The notes beneath the pieces were generated by a model. The model was not told where the DNA came from. It ran no database searches and saw only the letters and a program-made list of their open reading frames with translations. The position numbers and the translations under genes are program-made. From SR-FBR-E99 sp041303295 (GTDB lineage Bacteria > Bacteroidota > Bacteroidia > Bacteroidales > VadinHA17): DNA of 64,000 nt. The first letter of the stretch is position 1, and every line of letters starts with the position of its first letter. Shown here one piece after another: positions 23,961 to 33,188 of the stretch. The stretch is taken from the NCBI GenBank assembly GCA_041303295.1, contig JBFYPM010000133.1, positions 8,883 to 72,882 of the forward strand, written 5' to 3'.

Positions 23961-26771
23961 CTACTTGTGATACCTCTCTATCACCCGTCTCAGGTCATCA
24001 ACAGTCACAGGTTTCGAAAGCAGCTCTTTCATCCCGGTCTTCTCTGCTTTTACCCTGGTCTCGGGCATTGTGTCAGCTGAAAGTGCAACGATCAGGTTTG
24101 AGCTGTCATGTTCAAGGATTATGCGGGCAGCCTCAAAACCGTCTGTTTCAGGCATTATCAGGTCCATTAGGATCAGGTCATAGGGCTTTTCCATGACCAT
24201 GTCGATAGCCTCAGCAGCGCTGGCGGCATATTCGGCTGTAACTCCCAGAACCTTGAGAAGGGAGCCTACCACTTTCCTGTTCAGATAGTTGTCATCAACA
24301 ACAAGGATGACTGGAAGTGCTGATTTGTCGGATGACAATCTCGCGGAATGGTTACTCAGTGCCGGGAAATGATCCCTGAGAACGTTCAGAAGATCCTCGC
24401 TTGCAAATGGCTTGACGAGCAGATGGTCAACGCCAAGGTCGACGCATCTTGCATAGTGCCCCCTGGGATCCCTGGAGGTGAACATAAGAACGATATGTTC
24501 TCCGGTCAGTCCGGCATCCATCATTGCTTTTGCTGCCTCAAACCCGTCAGATTCAGGTTCATCAAAGATGATTAGAAGAATATACCTTCCATTGTCGCTC
24601 TTAAGGCTGGTTTTGATCTGTGAGATTGTATGCTTCTGGAAGCTTGTCACGGAAACTGGCAGTCCAAGCCTGTGCACAATACTGAGGAAGTCATCATCAC
24701 GCCCCTGGGTCCCCGTAATGGCGAGAGTGCGTATTTCGGATAGCTCACCGTAGCGGGTGAGATCCAGCTTCTTGACTATCTTTTCATTGAGGTGGACATT
24801 GATTGTGAAAGTGACCTTCAGTCCCCTCTCCTGGCCAGCAGGGTCTTTTCCTGCAGGACTTTCTGCTGTAAGCTCGCCTCCCATAAGCTCGGTGAGCTGC
24901 CTGGCAAGTACAGGCCCAAGCTTCAGGTCCTCTGACCACTCTGACCGTTCGCTCAGGCTGGTAATATAGTCGCCAAAGAGCTTCCTGATCTCTGCCTTTG
25001 TGTAGTTGTTGCCTGTATCGGAAACCGTGAATTCCAGGGTGAACTGGTTACCGCTGGATTTTCTGACGTGGCATTCCATCCTTATCTCCCCCTTCTGCGT
25101 TCCGGCGAGGGAGTTATTGAGGAGATTGCTTATCACTTGCCGGAGTCGGTAGGGATCGCCGATCAGGTTCTCAGGCACCGCCTGGTCTACAAGTGAAACA
25201 AACTTGATGAGCGATTCAGGATTCTGCCGTTTGATGAGGTTAAAGCAATAGGCTACCTCCTCCCGGAGCCTGAATGGTATTTCGTCGAGGATCATCTTCC
25301 CGGTCTCCATTTTAGAGACATCGAATATGTCGTTGATGATCGTCAGAAGCAGGTCAGCCGACCTTCTTAGCAGCCTGGCCACCTCTTTTGATTCTTCAGG
25401 CAGATCTGATCTGTTCAGCATCTCGGTCATGCCCAGGATGCCATTCAGTGGCGTTCTGATCTCAAAGCTCATGCGGGCAAGCAATTCAGACTTGGCGATA
25501 TTTGCATCTGCCTCCTGCCTGCGGGCTGATTCGAGGGAGGTGACGTCGATGAGCACCTCGAGGGTGCAGTCATCACCCCGATATTTCACGGGTATGCTAT
25601 TGAGAAAGACTATCCTGTCGCCCGCGGTTCCGGGAAGCCTAATTGCTCTTCCCTGGCTATACCGGCCGGACTGGTCACCTTCATACTCATTGCGCGAAAG
25701 GTCGGGCACAAGCTTACCGGTCATCTCCTTTTCGTTCTCATAAGAAAAAAGAGTGGCTGCCTGCCTGTTCGCCCTGATGATCTCCCTGCCGGAGTTGTAA
25801 ATGATGAACCCAACCGGCATCTGATCAATGATTGAGATCAGGGTCTTCTCCGAGTCACGTGTCTCCCTGAGCTTCACGGCCTGTTTTCGTAACAAAAACC
25901 GGAAGAGGAGGATTATGAAGAGAAGCGTGAGCATTGTAAGAAGACCCAGTATAAGTGAATTTCTTACGATGTATTTCTGGAAAAAATCGGTAGGCGCGGA
26001 GAAAACAAGCCCGAAATCGAGCCCGAGGATGTTCACCGGGTAAAAAGAGGAGAGTATTTCGTTACCGGCGCCGTTAATCTCCATTCCGTGAGCAAGCCTG
26101 CCAGATATACCCTGATCCAGGGCCTCTGTCAGCTTTTTCATCTGGGTGTATATGACTTCGCCGCCATGATTATCAAAGATGATGGTGCCGGTATCATTTA
26201 CCACCCATTGCCACTGGTACTGCTCGAGGTTATACTTTGCAAAGATTCTTGAGAAGTAACGGCTGAAGTCGATGGTAATTACCAGGTTGCCAAGCACCTG
26301 CCCGTTGCTCAGAACAGGAAGGTAATATTTGTATTTACCGCGGTCGTTCTCCAGCTGCTCAACAGTGTAGATACGAGGTACCGTCTGGGCCCTGTATGAA
26401 CCGTCAAGCCAGGAATTCCGCTCCTCATCCTTGAAAAGGGTGTAGACATCACCAACATTGCTGTATAGCATAAGCCCCACTACAAGATCATCATACCTGG
26501 AATAATAGAGCTTCATCTTCTCCCTTGCACGCTCATTTACAGCCGGATCAGTGAAGAATAACGGTATATCGTCGGAAAAGTCGATCTCATTAAGGTCACT
26601 CAGGATATACATGCTGGTGTTGTCGATATCTGAACCGACAATCATAACCTGCCTGTCAAGTATCTTATTTGAGTATTCTATCTGATTCCTGTAGAGGCTG
26701 ATGTAAAACACAGCCGTGACAAGCATCAGGAGAAAGAAGGCGCTATATGCAGCAATAGTGATCTTTTTCAT
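23961..26771 (-). CDS. Hybrid histidine kinase/response regulator lacking the phosphoacceptor His
   Basis: This 936-residue protein has a helix (6-27), a periplasmic sensor domain, a second helix (about 272-296), a PAS domain (about 312-420), a HisKA-HATPase core and two receiver domains. The H-box reads ARMSFEIRTPLNGI, so Phe436 stands where His is universal. The ATPase G1 box is DTGNNYTKAEI (GxG lost) and G2 is LGPVLARQL, so ATP binding is also doubtful. The first receiver lacks the N-terminal acidic pair. The last (ILVVDDNYLNRKVV, Asp870 in LILMDLIMP, Lys in LLSKPV) looks functional. It may act as a scaffold or be phosphorylated by another kinase. Confidence 0.9.
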   Translation of the reverse strand: MKKITIAAYSAFFLLMLVTAVFYISLYRNQIEYSNKILDRQVMIVGSDIDNTSMYILSDLNEIDFSDDIPLFFTDPAVNERAREKMKLYYSRYDDLVVGLMLYSNVGDVYTLFKDEERNSWLDGSYRAQTVPRIYTVEQLENDRGKYKYYLPVLSNGQVLGNLVITIDFSRYFSRIFAKYNLEQYQWQWVVNDTGTIIFDNHGGEVIYTQMKKLTEALDQGISGRLAHGMEINGAGNEILSSFYPVNILGLDFGLVFSAPTDFFQKYIVRNSLILGLLTMLTLLFIILLFRFLLRKQAVKLRETRDSEKTLISIIDQMPVGFIIYNSGREIIRANRQAATLFSYENEKEMTGKLVPDLSRNEYEGDQSGRYSQGRAIRLPGTAGDRIVFLNSIPVKYRGDDCTLEVLIDVTSLESARRQEADANIAKSELLARMSFEIRTPLNGILGMTEMLNRSDLPEESKEVARLLRRSADLLLTIINDIFDVSKMETGKMILDEIPFRLREEVAYCFNLIKRQNPESLIKFVSLVDQAVPENLIGDPYRLRQVISNLLNNSLAGTQKGEIRMECHVRKSSGNQFTLEFTVSDTGNNYTKAEIRKLFGDYITSLSERSEWSEDLKLGPVLARQLTELMGGELTAESPAGKDPAGQERGLKVTFTINVHLNEKIVKKLDLTRYGELSEIRTLAITGTQGRDDDFLSIVHRLGLPVSVTSFQKHTISQIKTSLKSDNGRYILLIIFDEPESDGFEAAKAMMDAGLTGEHIVLMFTSRDPRGHYARCVDLGVDHLLVKPFASEDLLNVLRDHFPALSNHSARLSSDKSALPVILVVDDNYLNRKVVGSLLKVLGVTAEYAASAAEAIDMVMEKPYDLILMDLIMPETDGFEAARIILEHDSSNLIVALSADTMPETRVKAEKTGMKELLSKPVTVDDLRRVIERYHK

Positions 26772-26802
26772 TCAGAAATGGTTCATCCCGTTAGAATAAC
26801 GT

Positions 26803-27726
26803 TCATCTGTACTTATCATTGTCCTCCAGCATCATGCTGGCATAGCTTTTATATCTCCACGGTTCAATTATATTACCGGCAACGGCATCGCGCACAGCGC
26901 ACCCGGGTTCATTCATGTGAAGGCAGTTGTAAAACCGGCAGCCGGCGGCGATTCTGAATATCTCAGGAAAGAAGTGGTATATTTCGTAACGGTCAAAGTC
27001 AATTACGCCGAAACCCCTTATTCCCGGGGTATCAATTACATATCCCCCTCCGGGCAGCGGATGCATCTCAGGGAAGGTGGTGACATGCCGCCCCTGTTCG
27101 TGGTAATCGGATATTGACCCGGTACGGAGCGAGAGGGCGGGGTTCAGCCTGTTGAGCATAGTACTTTTCCCCACGCCTGAATTGCCCGAGACGAGGGTGG
27201 TCTTATCCTTCATGGCTTCCGCTATCTGGTCTATATTTTCATCTTCCGTGACTGAGATAATGAATACCGGATAGCCAATCTTCCGGTAAACCTCACTGAT
27301 TTTCAATGCGGTGGCTATCTCTTCCGTTCCGTACAGGTCAGCCTTGTTAATTACAATAGATGCCGGTATGCGGTATGCCTCAGCTGTGGCAAGAAAACGG
27401 TCAATAAACTCAACCGGGGTTGACGGCATCTTTATAGATATCATCAGGAATGCCTGGTCAATATTTGCAGCGATTATCTGAGATTCTCTCGAGAGATTTG
27501 ATGCCTTGCGGATGATGTAGTTTCTTCTCGGCAGAAGAACCGTAATAAGTGATTCGGACTCGTCAAAGGTAACATTGTCACCCACGGCTACCGGGTTGGT
27601 GGTACGGGCACCACTGACCCTGAATATGCCTTTGAGGACACACTCGTGGATGTTCCCGTCATCATCAATAACCCTGTACCGGCTTCCGGTCGACTTTATG
27701 ACAATACCGTGTCTCAACCCCCTCAT
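26803..27726 (-). CDS. rsgA: Ribosome small-subunit-dependent GTPase A
   Basis: The 307-residue protein has the circularly permuted GTPase order of RsgA (YjeQ): G4 NKAD (127-130), then G1 GNSGVGKS (181-188), then G3 DTPG (232-235). An N-terminal OB-like domain precedes it, and a C-terminal zinc site with Cys263, Cys268, His270 and Cys276 follows. RsgA checks 30S subunit maturation. The gene follows the pfk terminator and has a possible -7 box (TATTTTTG, 27742-27735) only 8 bases from the start codon. Confidence 0.95.
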   Translation of the reverse strand: MRGLRHGIVIKSTGSRYRVIDDDGNIHECVLKGIFRVSGARTTNPVAVGDNVTFDESESLITVLLPRRNYIIRKASNLSRESQIIAANIDQAFLMISIKMPSTPVEFIDRFLATAEAYRIPASIVINKADLYGTEEIATALKISEVYRKIGYPVFIISVTEDENIDQIAEAMKDKTTLVSGNSGVGKSTMLNRLNPALSLRTGSISDYHEQGRHVTTFPEMHPLPGGGYVIDTPGIRGFGVIDFDRYEIYHFFPEIFRIAAGCRFYNCLHMNEPGCAVRDAVAGNIIEPWRYKSYASMMLEDNDKYR

Positions 27727-27748
27727 ATTTGTGGCAAAAATAAAAAAA

Positions 27749-27775
27749 GTGATGCCATGTCTTCCATGGCATCAC
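27749..27775 (-). terminator. Intrinsic terminator of the phosphofructokinase gene
   Basis: Perfect 11-base arms GTGATGCCATG and CATGGCATCAC enclose a 5-base loop. On the minus strand they are followed by an almost pure T-run (27748-27736). It separates the phosphofructokinase gene from rsgA. Confidence 0.92.
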
Positions 27776-27802
27776 CTCTTTTACTATCTGTAAATATGCT
27801 TT

Positions 27803-29008
27803 TCAATACTCTGCTGCCATAAGGAAGAAAGGCTTCATCTCAAAGTTTGAATAGTAAGGCCTCAGCCTTTCGACATTGTAATACTCTGACACCTTCACCA
27901 CCTTTTTAGAAGAGGTGACCACATCTATCGGAACATTGTCATAGCGACCGTTTTTGAGTACCACAACCCTGCCGTGAATGCCCTTCATGATCAGGTCGAG
28001 GGCCAGGTTCCCGAATGCCATTGGAACGATTGAGTCAACGGCGTCAGGGTCACCGCCTCTGACCATATAACCCAGCTTCTGGTTAATGATGTTTATGGTT
28101 TTCCCGTTGTTGAATTTTGCAGTGTGTTCCTTGATCTCTGCGGATACCAGGTCACCGATACCGCCGAGTTTTGCATGACCGTATGCATCCCGTTCATTGT
28201 CCTGGAAAATCATGTCGCCACCCTTGTAAAGCGCTCCCTCAGAAACCAGTACAATTGAGTACTTGCTCGGGTTGGAGTTGCGGTCTTCAACGAGAAGCCT
28301 CGTTAGCTGTTCTATGTCGAATCTGTACTCGGGTATTACACAGCGGTTTGCAGCACCTGCCATGGTCGGGAGCATCGCCGTGAATCCGGCATACCTGCCG
28401 AAGACCTCGAGGACCATGATGCGTTCGTGCGATCCTGCCGATGTGCGGAGTGTGTTTGTCATCTGTATCGTGCGTGTGACACAGGTACTGAACCCGATGC
28501 AATAATCCGTTCCGGGAACGTCGTTATCCATGGTCTTGGGTATGGCAACCACCTTGACACCCTGCTTGTACAGGTGAACCCCGTAGCTCAGTGTGTCATC
28601 TCCACCGATAGGGATAAGAAAATCGATACCGAGCCACTCCAGGTTTTTGAGAACCTCGGGTGTAAGGTCATTGATCTCATCCTTGTAGGTATCCTTCAGA
28701 TGATCAGGAACTGCACTTTTTGCCACATGGCTCGGCCTTGTGCGTGAGGTATGAAGGTATGTCCCGCCGGTCCTTCCTGACTTGTTGACGATGTCATCGG
28801 TAAGTATCTGGAAACAGTTGCTGTTGTCTGCCTTGGGGTCCCTGATAATCTCAATGATGCCGCCCCATCCCCTTCTGAGTCCGATCACCTTGTATCCTTC
28901 CCTGTTCGCCCTGATGGTCACGGCCCTGATTGCGGGGTTAAGCCCCGGCACATCACCTCCGCCAGTCAGGATACCAATCACTCCTTTGATTTTCTTCTGG
29001 TTTGCCAT
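27803..29008 (-). CDS. 6-phosphofructokinase with pyrophosphate-type active-site residues
   Basis: The 401-residue glycolytic enzyme phosphorylates fructose 6-phosphate. It has the N-terminal GILTGGGDVPGLNPAIR loop, the catalytic PKTMDND motif (157-163) and EVFGRYAGFTA for sugar binding. The phosphoryl-donor site reads GGDDT (135-139). Asp138 and Lys158 correspond to positions 104 and 124 of the Escherichia coli enzyme, where ATP-dependent enzymes have Gly/Gly and pyrophosphate-dependent ones Asp/Lys. I therefore infer PPi as the donor, which makes the step reversible. It is a single-gene unit closed by a strong terminator. Confidence 0.88.
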   Translation of the reverse strand: MANQKKIKGVIGILTGGGDVPGLNPAIRAVTIRANREGYKVIGLRRGWGGIIEIIRDPKADNSNCFQILTDDIVNKSGRTGGTYLHTSRTRPSHVAKSAVPDHLKDTYKDEINDLTPEVLKNLEWLGIDFLIPIGGDDTLSYGVHLYKQGVKVVAIPKTMDNDVPGTDYCIGFSTCVTRTIQMTNTLRTSAGSHERIMVLEVFGRYAGFTAMLPTMAGAANRCVIPEYRFDIEQLTRLLVEDRNSNPSKYSIVLVSEGALYKGGDMIFQDNERDAYGHAKLGGIGDLVSAEIKEHTAKFNNGKTINIINQKLGYMVRGGDPDAVDSIVPMAFGNLALDLIMKGIHGRVVVLKNGRYDNVPIDVVTSSKKVVKVSEYYNVERLRPYYSNFEMKPFFLMAAEY

Positions 29009-29109
29009 TTTAACTTGCTTTGTTTAATATATTTTGAATGCAGGCGGTAAAAGTAGAACATTTCAAAATCATATCAAAAAGGTAATCCTGCTACGCTTTA
29101 ATTTTTTAA

Positions 29110-29117
29110 TAATTTTG
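29110..29117 (+). promoter_or_regulatory. -7 box upstream of the C_GCAxxG_C_C gene
   Basis: TAATTTTG matches TAnnTTTG and lies 13 bases before the ATG at 29130. This supports that start over the longer frame that begins at 29034. Confidence 0.6.
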
Positions 29118-29129
29118 AGAAAAAAGCTA

Positions 29130-29558
29130 ATGAATACAAAAGAGAAGGCAATCAGCCTTTTCCGTAAAGGATACAGCTGCTCGCAGTCAGTGCTGATGGC
29201 ATTTGCCGGAGAGAGTACTGATGCTTCCCGGACAGCTGCTGCCTTCGGTGGCGGTATGGGGAGAATGCAGAAGACATGCGGAGCGGTAACAGGTGCGTAT
29301 ATCTGGTTCGGACTGGCCTATGGAAAAGATGGCCTGCCCGGCGAGAAGGATAAAACCAGGGTTTATGAAAAAGTGCGGGAATTCAACAGGATGTTCGTCG
29401 CCAGAAACGGAAGCGATCTCTGTTCAGAACTGCTGGGAGAAAATCTCAACACACCTGAAGGAAAAGGCAATATTGCACGGAAACGTCTGACTGAAAAGGT
29501 ATGTGAAAAATGCATAACAGATACGGTTGAAATAATTGAGCTACTAAGCGACAGATGA
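29130..29558 (+). CDS. C_GCAxxG_C_C family protein
   Basis: The 142-residue protein has the family's cysteine pattern: SCSQSV near the start, KTCGAVTGAYIWFGLAYG in the middle, then SDLCSEL and CEKC near the end. Members are thought to bind a metal or redox cofactor, but their function is not established. I chose the ATG at 29130 (MNTKEKAISLF) because the -7 box lies just upstream and the family normally starts there. The stop overlaps the next start by four bases. Confidence 0.82.
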   Translation: MNTKEKAISLFRKGYSCSQSVLMAFAGESTDASRTAAAFGGGMGRMQKTCGAVTGAYIWFGLAYGKDGLPGEKDKTRVYEKVREFNRMFVARNGSDLCSELLGENLNTPEGKGNIARKRLTEKVCEKCITDTVEIIELLSDR

Positions 29559-30460
29559 AAAGGGTGGTCATAACCGGAGGGACAGGACTGATAGGGTCAC
29601 ATCTCAGTAAACTGCTTGCCGGAAAGGGATTTGAGGTGGTTCACCTCACCCGTAAGATCAGGCCGGGAGGAAAATACGAATCGTACCTGTGGGATCCCCG
29701 TAATGGGTACTGTGACAATAAAGCAGTGAAGGAAGGTGATGCGATAATACACCTTGCCGGAGCTAACATTGGAGGTAAGCCATGGAGTATGGCCCGAAAA
29801 CGGGAGATCATAAGCAGCAGGACGGTAACGGCAGACCTTCTCCACCGCGTTTCCGCAGGCCGGGGTATCAGACCCTCAGTGTTCATCACCGCCTCGGGTG
29901 TGAATATTTACGGCTCGCAGACTACTCAAAACATATTTGAAGAAGGCGATCCGCCTGCGGATGATTTCCTGGGTGAGACATGTCGCCTCTGGGAGGCTGC
30001 AGCAGAGCCATTTGCTGCAGCAGGGATCAGGGTTGTAAAAGTAAGGACAGCCCTGGTTCTGGCATCACGGGGATCGGCGCTGTCAAAGATGACTTATCCG
30101 TCCGCTGCAGGACTGGTTGTAAGGCTTGGTAAGGGCAGCCAGTACTTCCCGTGGATTCATATTGATGACCTCTGCCTTATCTATCTCAGGGCTGTCAGCG
30201 ACAGCTCCATGGCCGGGTCATATAATGCCGCAGCACCTGATCACATCACCCATGATACGCTCATGAGAGAGGTTGCGCGTCAAAAACAGCTGCCGGTGTT
30301 CCTGCCGCATGTGCCTGCATGGCTGTTGAAGGCCATACTGGGAGAGATGTCTGTGGTGCTCACCGGGGGCAGCAGGATCTCCTCCGGACGATTGGTTGAT
30401 TCAGGTTTCACGTTTAAATTCCCGGATATAGCTTCTGCGCTCAGAGACTGCCTACAATGA
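29555..30460 (+). CDS. TIGR01777 family NAD-dependent epimerase-like oxidoreductase
   Basis: This 301-residue short-chain dehydrogenase-fold protein has the N-terminal nucleotide-binding motif ITGGTGLIGSHL, LAGANIGGKPW and the C-terminal DUF1731-like region starting near PVFLPHVPAWLLKAILGEMS. The residues usually serving as the YxxxK pair are not in the standard place, as in other members of the family (YfcH/SulA). The substrate is unknown. Its 3' end overlaps the convergent M14 peptidase gene by 20 bases. Confidence 0.87.
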   Translation: MKRVVITGGTGLIGSHLSKLLAGKGFEVVHLTRKIRPGGKYESYLWDPRNGYCDNKAVKEGDAIIHLAGANIGGKPWSMARKREIISSRTVTADLLHRVSAGRGIRPSVFITASGVNIYGSQTTQNIFEEGDPPADDFLGETCRLWEAAAEPFAAAGIRVVKVRTALVLASRGSALSKMTYPSAAGLVVRLGKGSQYFPWIHIDDLCLIYLRAVSDSSMAGSYNAAAPDHITHDTLMREVARQKQLPVFLPHVPAWLLKAILGEMSVVLTGGSRISSGRLVDSGFTFKFPDIASALRDCLQ

Positions 30461-32354
30461 ATTCCTTGGGTTTAAGTATTCCTGCCCGTGTGGTAATTAC
30501 TTCAGCCTTGCCGCGCAGCTCTGCGTTATCAAATACCCTTATCCTGAAAATTGCTTCCCCTGACTTGCCGCCGGGAGTGACACCGACCGGCCTTGAGATG
30601 TATGAAGGTGCCCTTTCTTCATCGTCTGACATCATCATACCATCCCGTCTTCGCTCTGCGGGAACAGGATCAAGGATCCTGTAGTGGGGCTTTTCTCCCT
30701 TTGATGCATCAATTGTAATGCGGACATCATCAGGCCTGACAATCTTGACAAGATGGGCCTGGCTTAGTGCGGTGGGCAGCTCCCCGGCATTCCTGAACCT
30801 GATGGCCAGCTCATAGTCTGTTGAATCACCCTTGTACTTTTTGATCCTCCTCACAACTGTCTCGTCCCATTCAAGGTGCGGCAGGTGCTTTACAAGCTCA
30901 AGGTTGAAAAGGGCCTGCCGGGAGACCCATTGCTCAAGATGAGATGCAGGCGGGTTCTGGCTGAAGAATTTCGGATGGAACCCGCCGACCTCCACGCTGT
31001 CATGAAGCGGATGTTCAATTGCCCTCCACTCAATAAAACCCTCCCCGCTATTCTCTTCATCGTCCCACCGGAGCAGGTCGATCTGGTCTTTATCGCCGTC
31101 GCCGTCATAATCCTTGTACTGACCTCCGTTCCATATCTCATCACCATACCAGATGGCCCCGTAATACCAGTATCCGAAGTCCGGGCCATGGCCGAAAAGA
31201 GGCTGGCCGTTACCGTAATCATTATAGACATCACCTGCCTTCTCATAGCCGGTGATCTTGCGCCCAAGATCATCGAAATACCTGTACCACTCAAGATCCT
31301 CCGGATACATCCTCTCCTCCGACGGGGAGGTTGATGGCGGGCGGAGATGCATCGGCACCCTGGTATCCATTGAGTTAACGACATAGATATTCGGGTGTGT
31401 AAGGAGGAAGGAGAAGACAGCCCTTGTCTCCGGTTCGCTCAGCGGGTATTCCCCGGCTCCTCTCTGTGTGAAGCCTCTGCCGGTCATCTCCCTCTCGGGT
31501 CTCCAGTTCTCAGGGTAATTTCTGTGCAGGTCAAGACCCCCGATGCCATCCTCGTTGACACGGCTGTCATTGTCGTTATCAATTCCTTCACCGGAGGTTG
31601 AATATATCCCCTCTCCACGCGGAACCCTCTTCAGGATCCTTCCTGAAGGGTCATCCGGATCAGGTATCATGGTGCCTTTCTCCCTGTCAGGCCATCTAAG
31701 GGTCAGGATGACGCCATCACTATCCAGATCCTCTGGCGGATCCTCGTCAAGGAGGCCGTCATTGTCAGTATCATGAGGCCTGACGGTGCTCCGGTTGCTC
31801 TGTGCCGTCTTCAGGTAGAGCTCATGCCCGTCCGGGTTGTTGACCGGACGAAGGTAGACGGTGAATTTGTCAAGCAGGCCGGTGATGGCGGAATCTCTGC
31901 CGTAACCTTCAACCAGGTGCTGCGCAAGCCAGAGGACCGACTCGGCACTTGTGATCTCGCCGCTGTGCCTGTTCCCCTCAAAGAAAGCGGCTGGCTTATC
32001 CGTGTCATGGCCCAGCTTGCCGCTGGTAAGCGTCATCTGCATCACAGGCCTGCCCTCAAAGCTCCTGCCAATCTCATACAGGGAGACAATCTCAGGATAC
32101 TCCTCAGCCCACCTGTTCATCCAGTGACAGATTACACCCAACGAGTGATACCTGTCAAAAGTGAGCTTTTCGCCTGCCACATATTCAACCCCGGGAAGAG
32201 CTGCAACAGGAAAATAACTAATTCCATGCCTGTCACCACCCACGGTATATATCGAGGAGTCAGGCTTGCCGGCTGATTGTGAGGGTGCCTGCGGAAAGAG
32301 AAGGCCCGGACTCATAGTTCCGGCGATGATCATAATGGAGCAGATAATTTTCAT
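30441..32354 (-). CDS. M14 family zinc carboxypeptidase, secreted, with Ca-binding-type loops
   Basis: The 637-residue protein has a signal peptide (about 1-22). The M14 domain shows NRHSGE (zinc ligands His130 and Glu133), NNPDGHE, LDLHRNYPENW and, later, VEVGGF containing the expected catalytic Glu. The third zinc ligand, normally His, appears as Asp330 in SMDTRVPMHLRP. Inside the domain are three Asp-rich loops like calcium-binding TSP3/EF-hand loops: DTDNDGLLDED, DNDNDSRVNED and DYDGDGDKDQID. It probably trims peptides or cell-wall material outside the cytoplasm. It follows the Crp/Fnr gene on the same strand by 55 bases. Confidence 0.87.
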   Translation of the reverse strand: MKIICSIMIIAGTMSPGLLFPQAPSQSAGKPDSSIYTVGGDRHGISYFPVAALPGVEYVAGEKLTFDRYHSLGVICHWMNRWAEEYPEIVSLYEIGRSFEGRPVMQMTLTSGKLGHDTDKPAAFFEGNRHSGEITSAESVLWLAQHLVEGYGRDSAITGLLDKFTVYLRPVNNPDGHELYLKTAQSNRSTVRPHDTDNDGLLDEDPPEDLDSDGVILTLRWPDREKGTMIPDPDDPSGRILKRVPRGEGIYSTSGEGIDNDNDSRVNEDGIGGLDLHRNYPENWRPEREMTGRGFTQRGAGEYPLSEPETRAVFSFLLTHPNIYVVNSMDTRVPMHLRPPSTSPSEERMYPEDLEWYRYFDDLGRKITGYEKAGDVYNDYGNGQPLFGHGPDFGYWYYGAIWYGDEIWNGGQYKDYDGDGDKDQIDLLRWDDEENSGEGFIEWRAIEHPLHDSVEVGGFHPKFFSQNPPASHLEQWVSRQALFNLELVKHLPHLEWDETVVRRIKKYKGDSTDYELAIRFRNAGELPTALSQAHLVKIVRPDDVRITIDASKGEKPHYRILDPVPAERRRDGMMMSDDEERAPSYISRPVGVTPGGKSGEAIFRIRVFDNAELRGKAEVITTRAGILKPKEFIVGSL

Positions 32355-32409
32355 GATGAAAAGAGTTTGTCAGGAAACCGAAATGAAGATAATGATTTTG
32401 AAGGCACAA

Positions 32410-33117
32410 TCAGCCTCTTTTGGAGATCACCTCCAGCTTGCTCATATCCGATATTTCTATCGTACGGCCGTTGGTCCTGATGATACCGTCACGACGGAAC
32501 TCTGAAAATGTGCGTATGACGTTTGCTGAACTCATGCTGATCAGGTCGGCTATCTCCTTCCGGGAGACGGGAAGGTCAAATATCCTTGAGTGGTATATCT
32601 CTCCTGAAAAATAAAGCAACACATAGGCTATCCGTCCGGCCAGGTTCCTTTTCCGTATTTCAAGACCCAGTGAAATTATGTTTTCGGAAGTACTTGAAAG
32701 AACGGTTATCAGGTTAAGGGCAAACCGGCCATTCCTGAGGATCAGCTCCTTTATGAGGTCAATGTTGATACAGCAAACCACGGAATCTTCAAGCGCCGCA
32801 AGGGAATACCTGTAAGTCTCCTCATAGAAGACATTGGTATTACTGACGAATTCGAAAGGCCTGGTGATTGTAATTATCTGTTCCTCGCCGCTCTCCGTTA
32901 CCTTGTAGAGCTTCACAAGCCCGTTCTTCAGGTATTTGAAGTCGCGTATCGTGTCACCCTCCCTGTGTATTACCTCACCCTTTGAGTAGGAGAACTCTTC
33001 CCGGGCCGTGCATATGCGCTCGAGGTCCTCTCCTTCAAGGGTGGAAAAGGCGAGGTTTCTCAGTTCACATGAGAGACAGCTGCATTTTTTTTTCAATTGT
33101 TGTATCACGAAAGCCAT
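32410..33117 (-). CDS. Crp/Fnr family transcriptional regulator
   Basis: The 235-residue regulator has a cyclic-nucleotide-binding-like barrel (about 35-140), a dimerisation helix and a winged helix with recognition segment SRKEIADLISMSSANVIRTF. Cys12, Cys14 and Cys17 (KCSCLSC) form an N-terminal cluster reminiscent of FNR, which would sense oxygen through an Fe-S cluster; whether one is bound cannot be told. A -7 box (TAAATTTG, 33133-33126) lies very close to the start codon, so the leader is short. Confidence 0.9.
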   Translation of the reverse strand: MAFVIQQLKKKCSCLSCELRNLAFSTLEGEDLERICTAREEFSYSKGEVIHREGDTIRDFKYLKNGLVKLYKVTESGEEQIITITRPFEFVSNTNVFYEETYRYSLAALEDSVVCCINIDLIKELILRNGRFALNLITVLSSTSENIISLGLEIRKRNLAGRIAYVLLYFSGEIYHSRIFDLPVSRKEIADLISMSSANVIRTFSEFRRDGIIRTNGRTIEISDMSKLEVISKRG

Positions 33118-33125
33118 GGGTTATG

Positions 33126-33133
33126 CAAATTTA
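33126..33133 (-). promoter_or_regulatory. -7 box of the crp/fnr-like gene
   Basis: TAAATTTG on the minus strand matches TAnnTTTG and is 8 bases upstream of the start codon, implying an almost leaderless transcript. Confidence 0.5.
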
Positions 33134-33166
33134 GAACAATCTGCAGATATATTCGTTCACCTTTTC

Positions 33167-33174
33167 TAATTTTG
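33167..33174 (+). promoter_or_regulatory. -7 box of the PHP phosphatase gene
   Basis: TAATTTTG matches TAnnTTTG and lies 14 bases before the ATG at 33189. It faces away from the crp/fnr-like promoter at 33126-33133. Confidence 0.5.
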
Positions 33175-33188
33175 ACAAACTTCTGCTT

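Noticed and set aside
29034..29129. Longer N-terminus for the C_GCAxxG_C_C protein starting at 29034
   Set aside because: The extra 32 residues are low-complexity, and the -7 box at 29110-29117 would lie inside the coding region.
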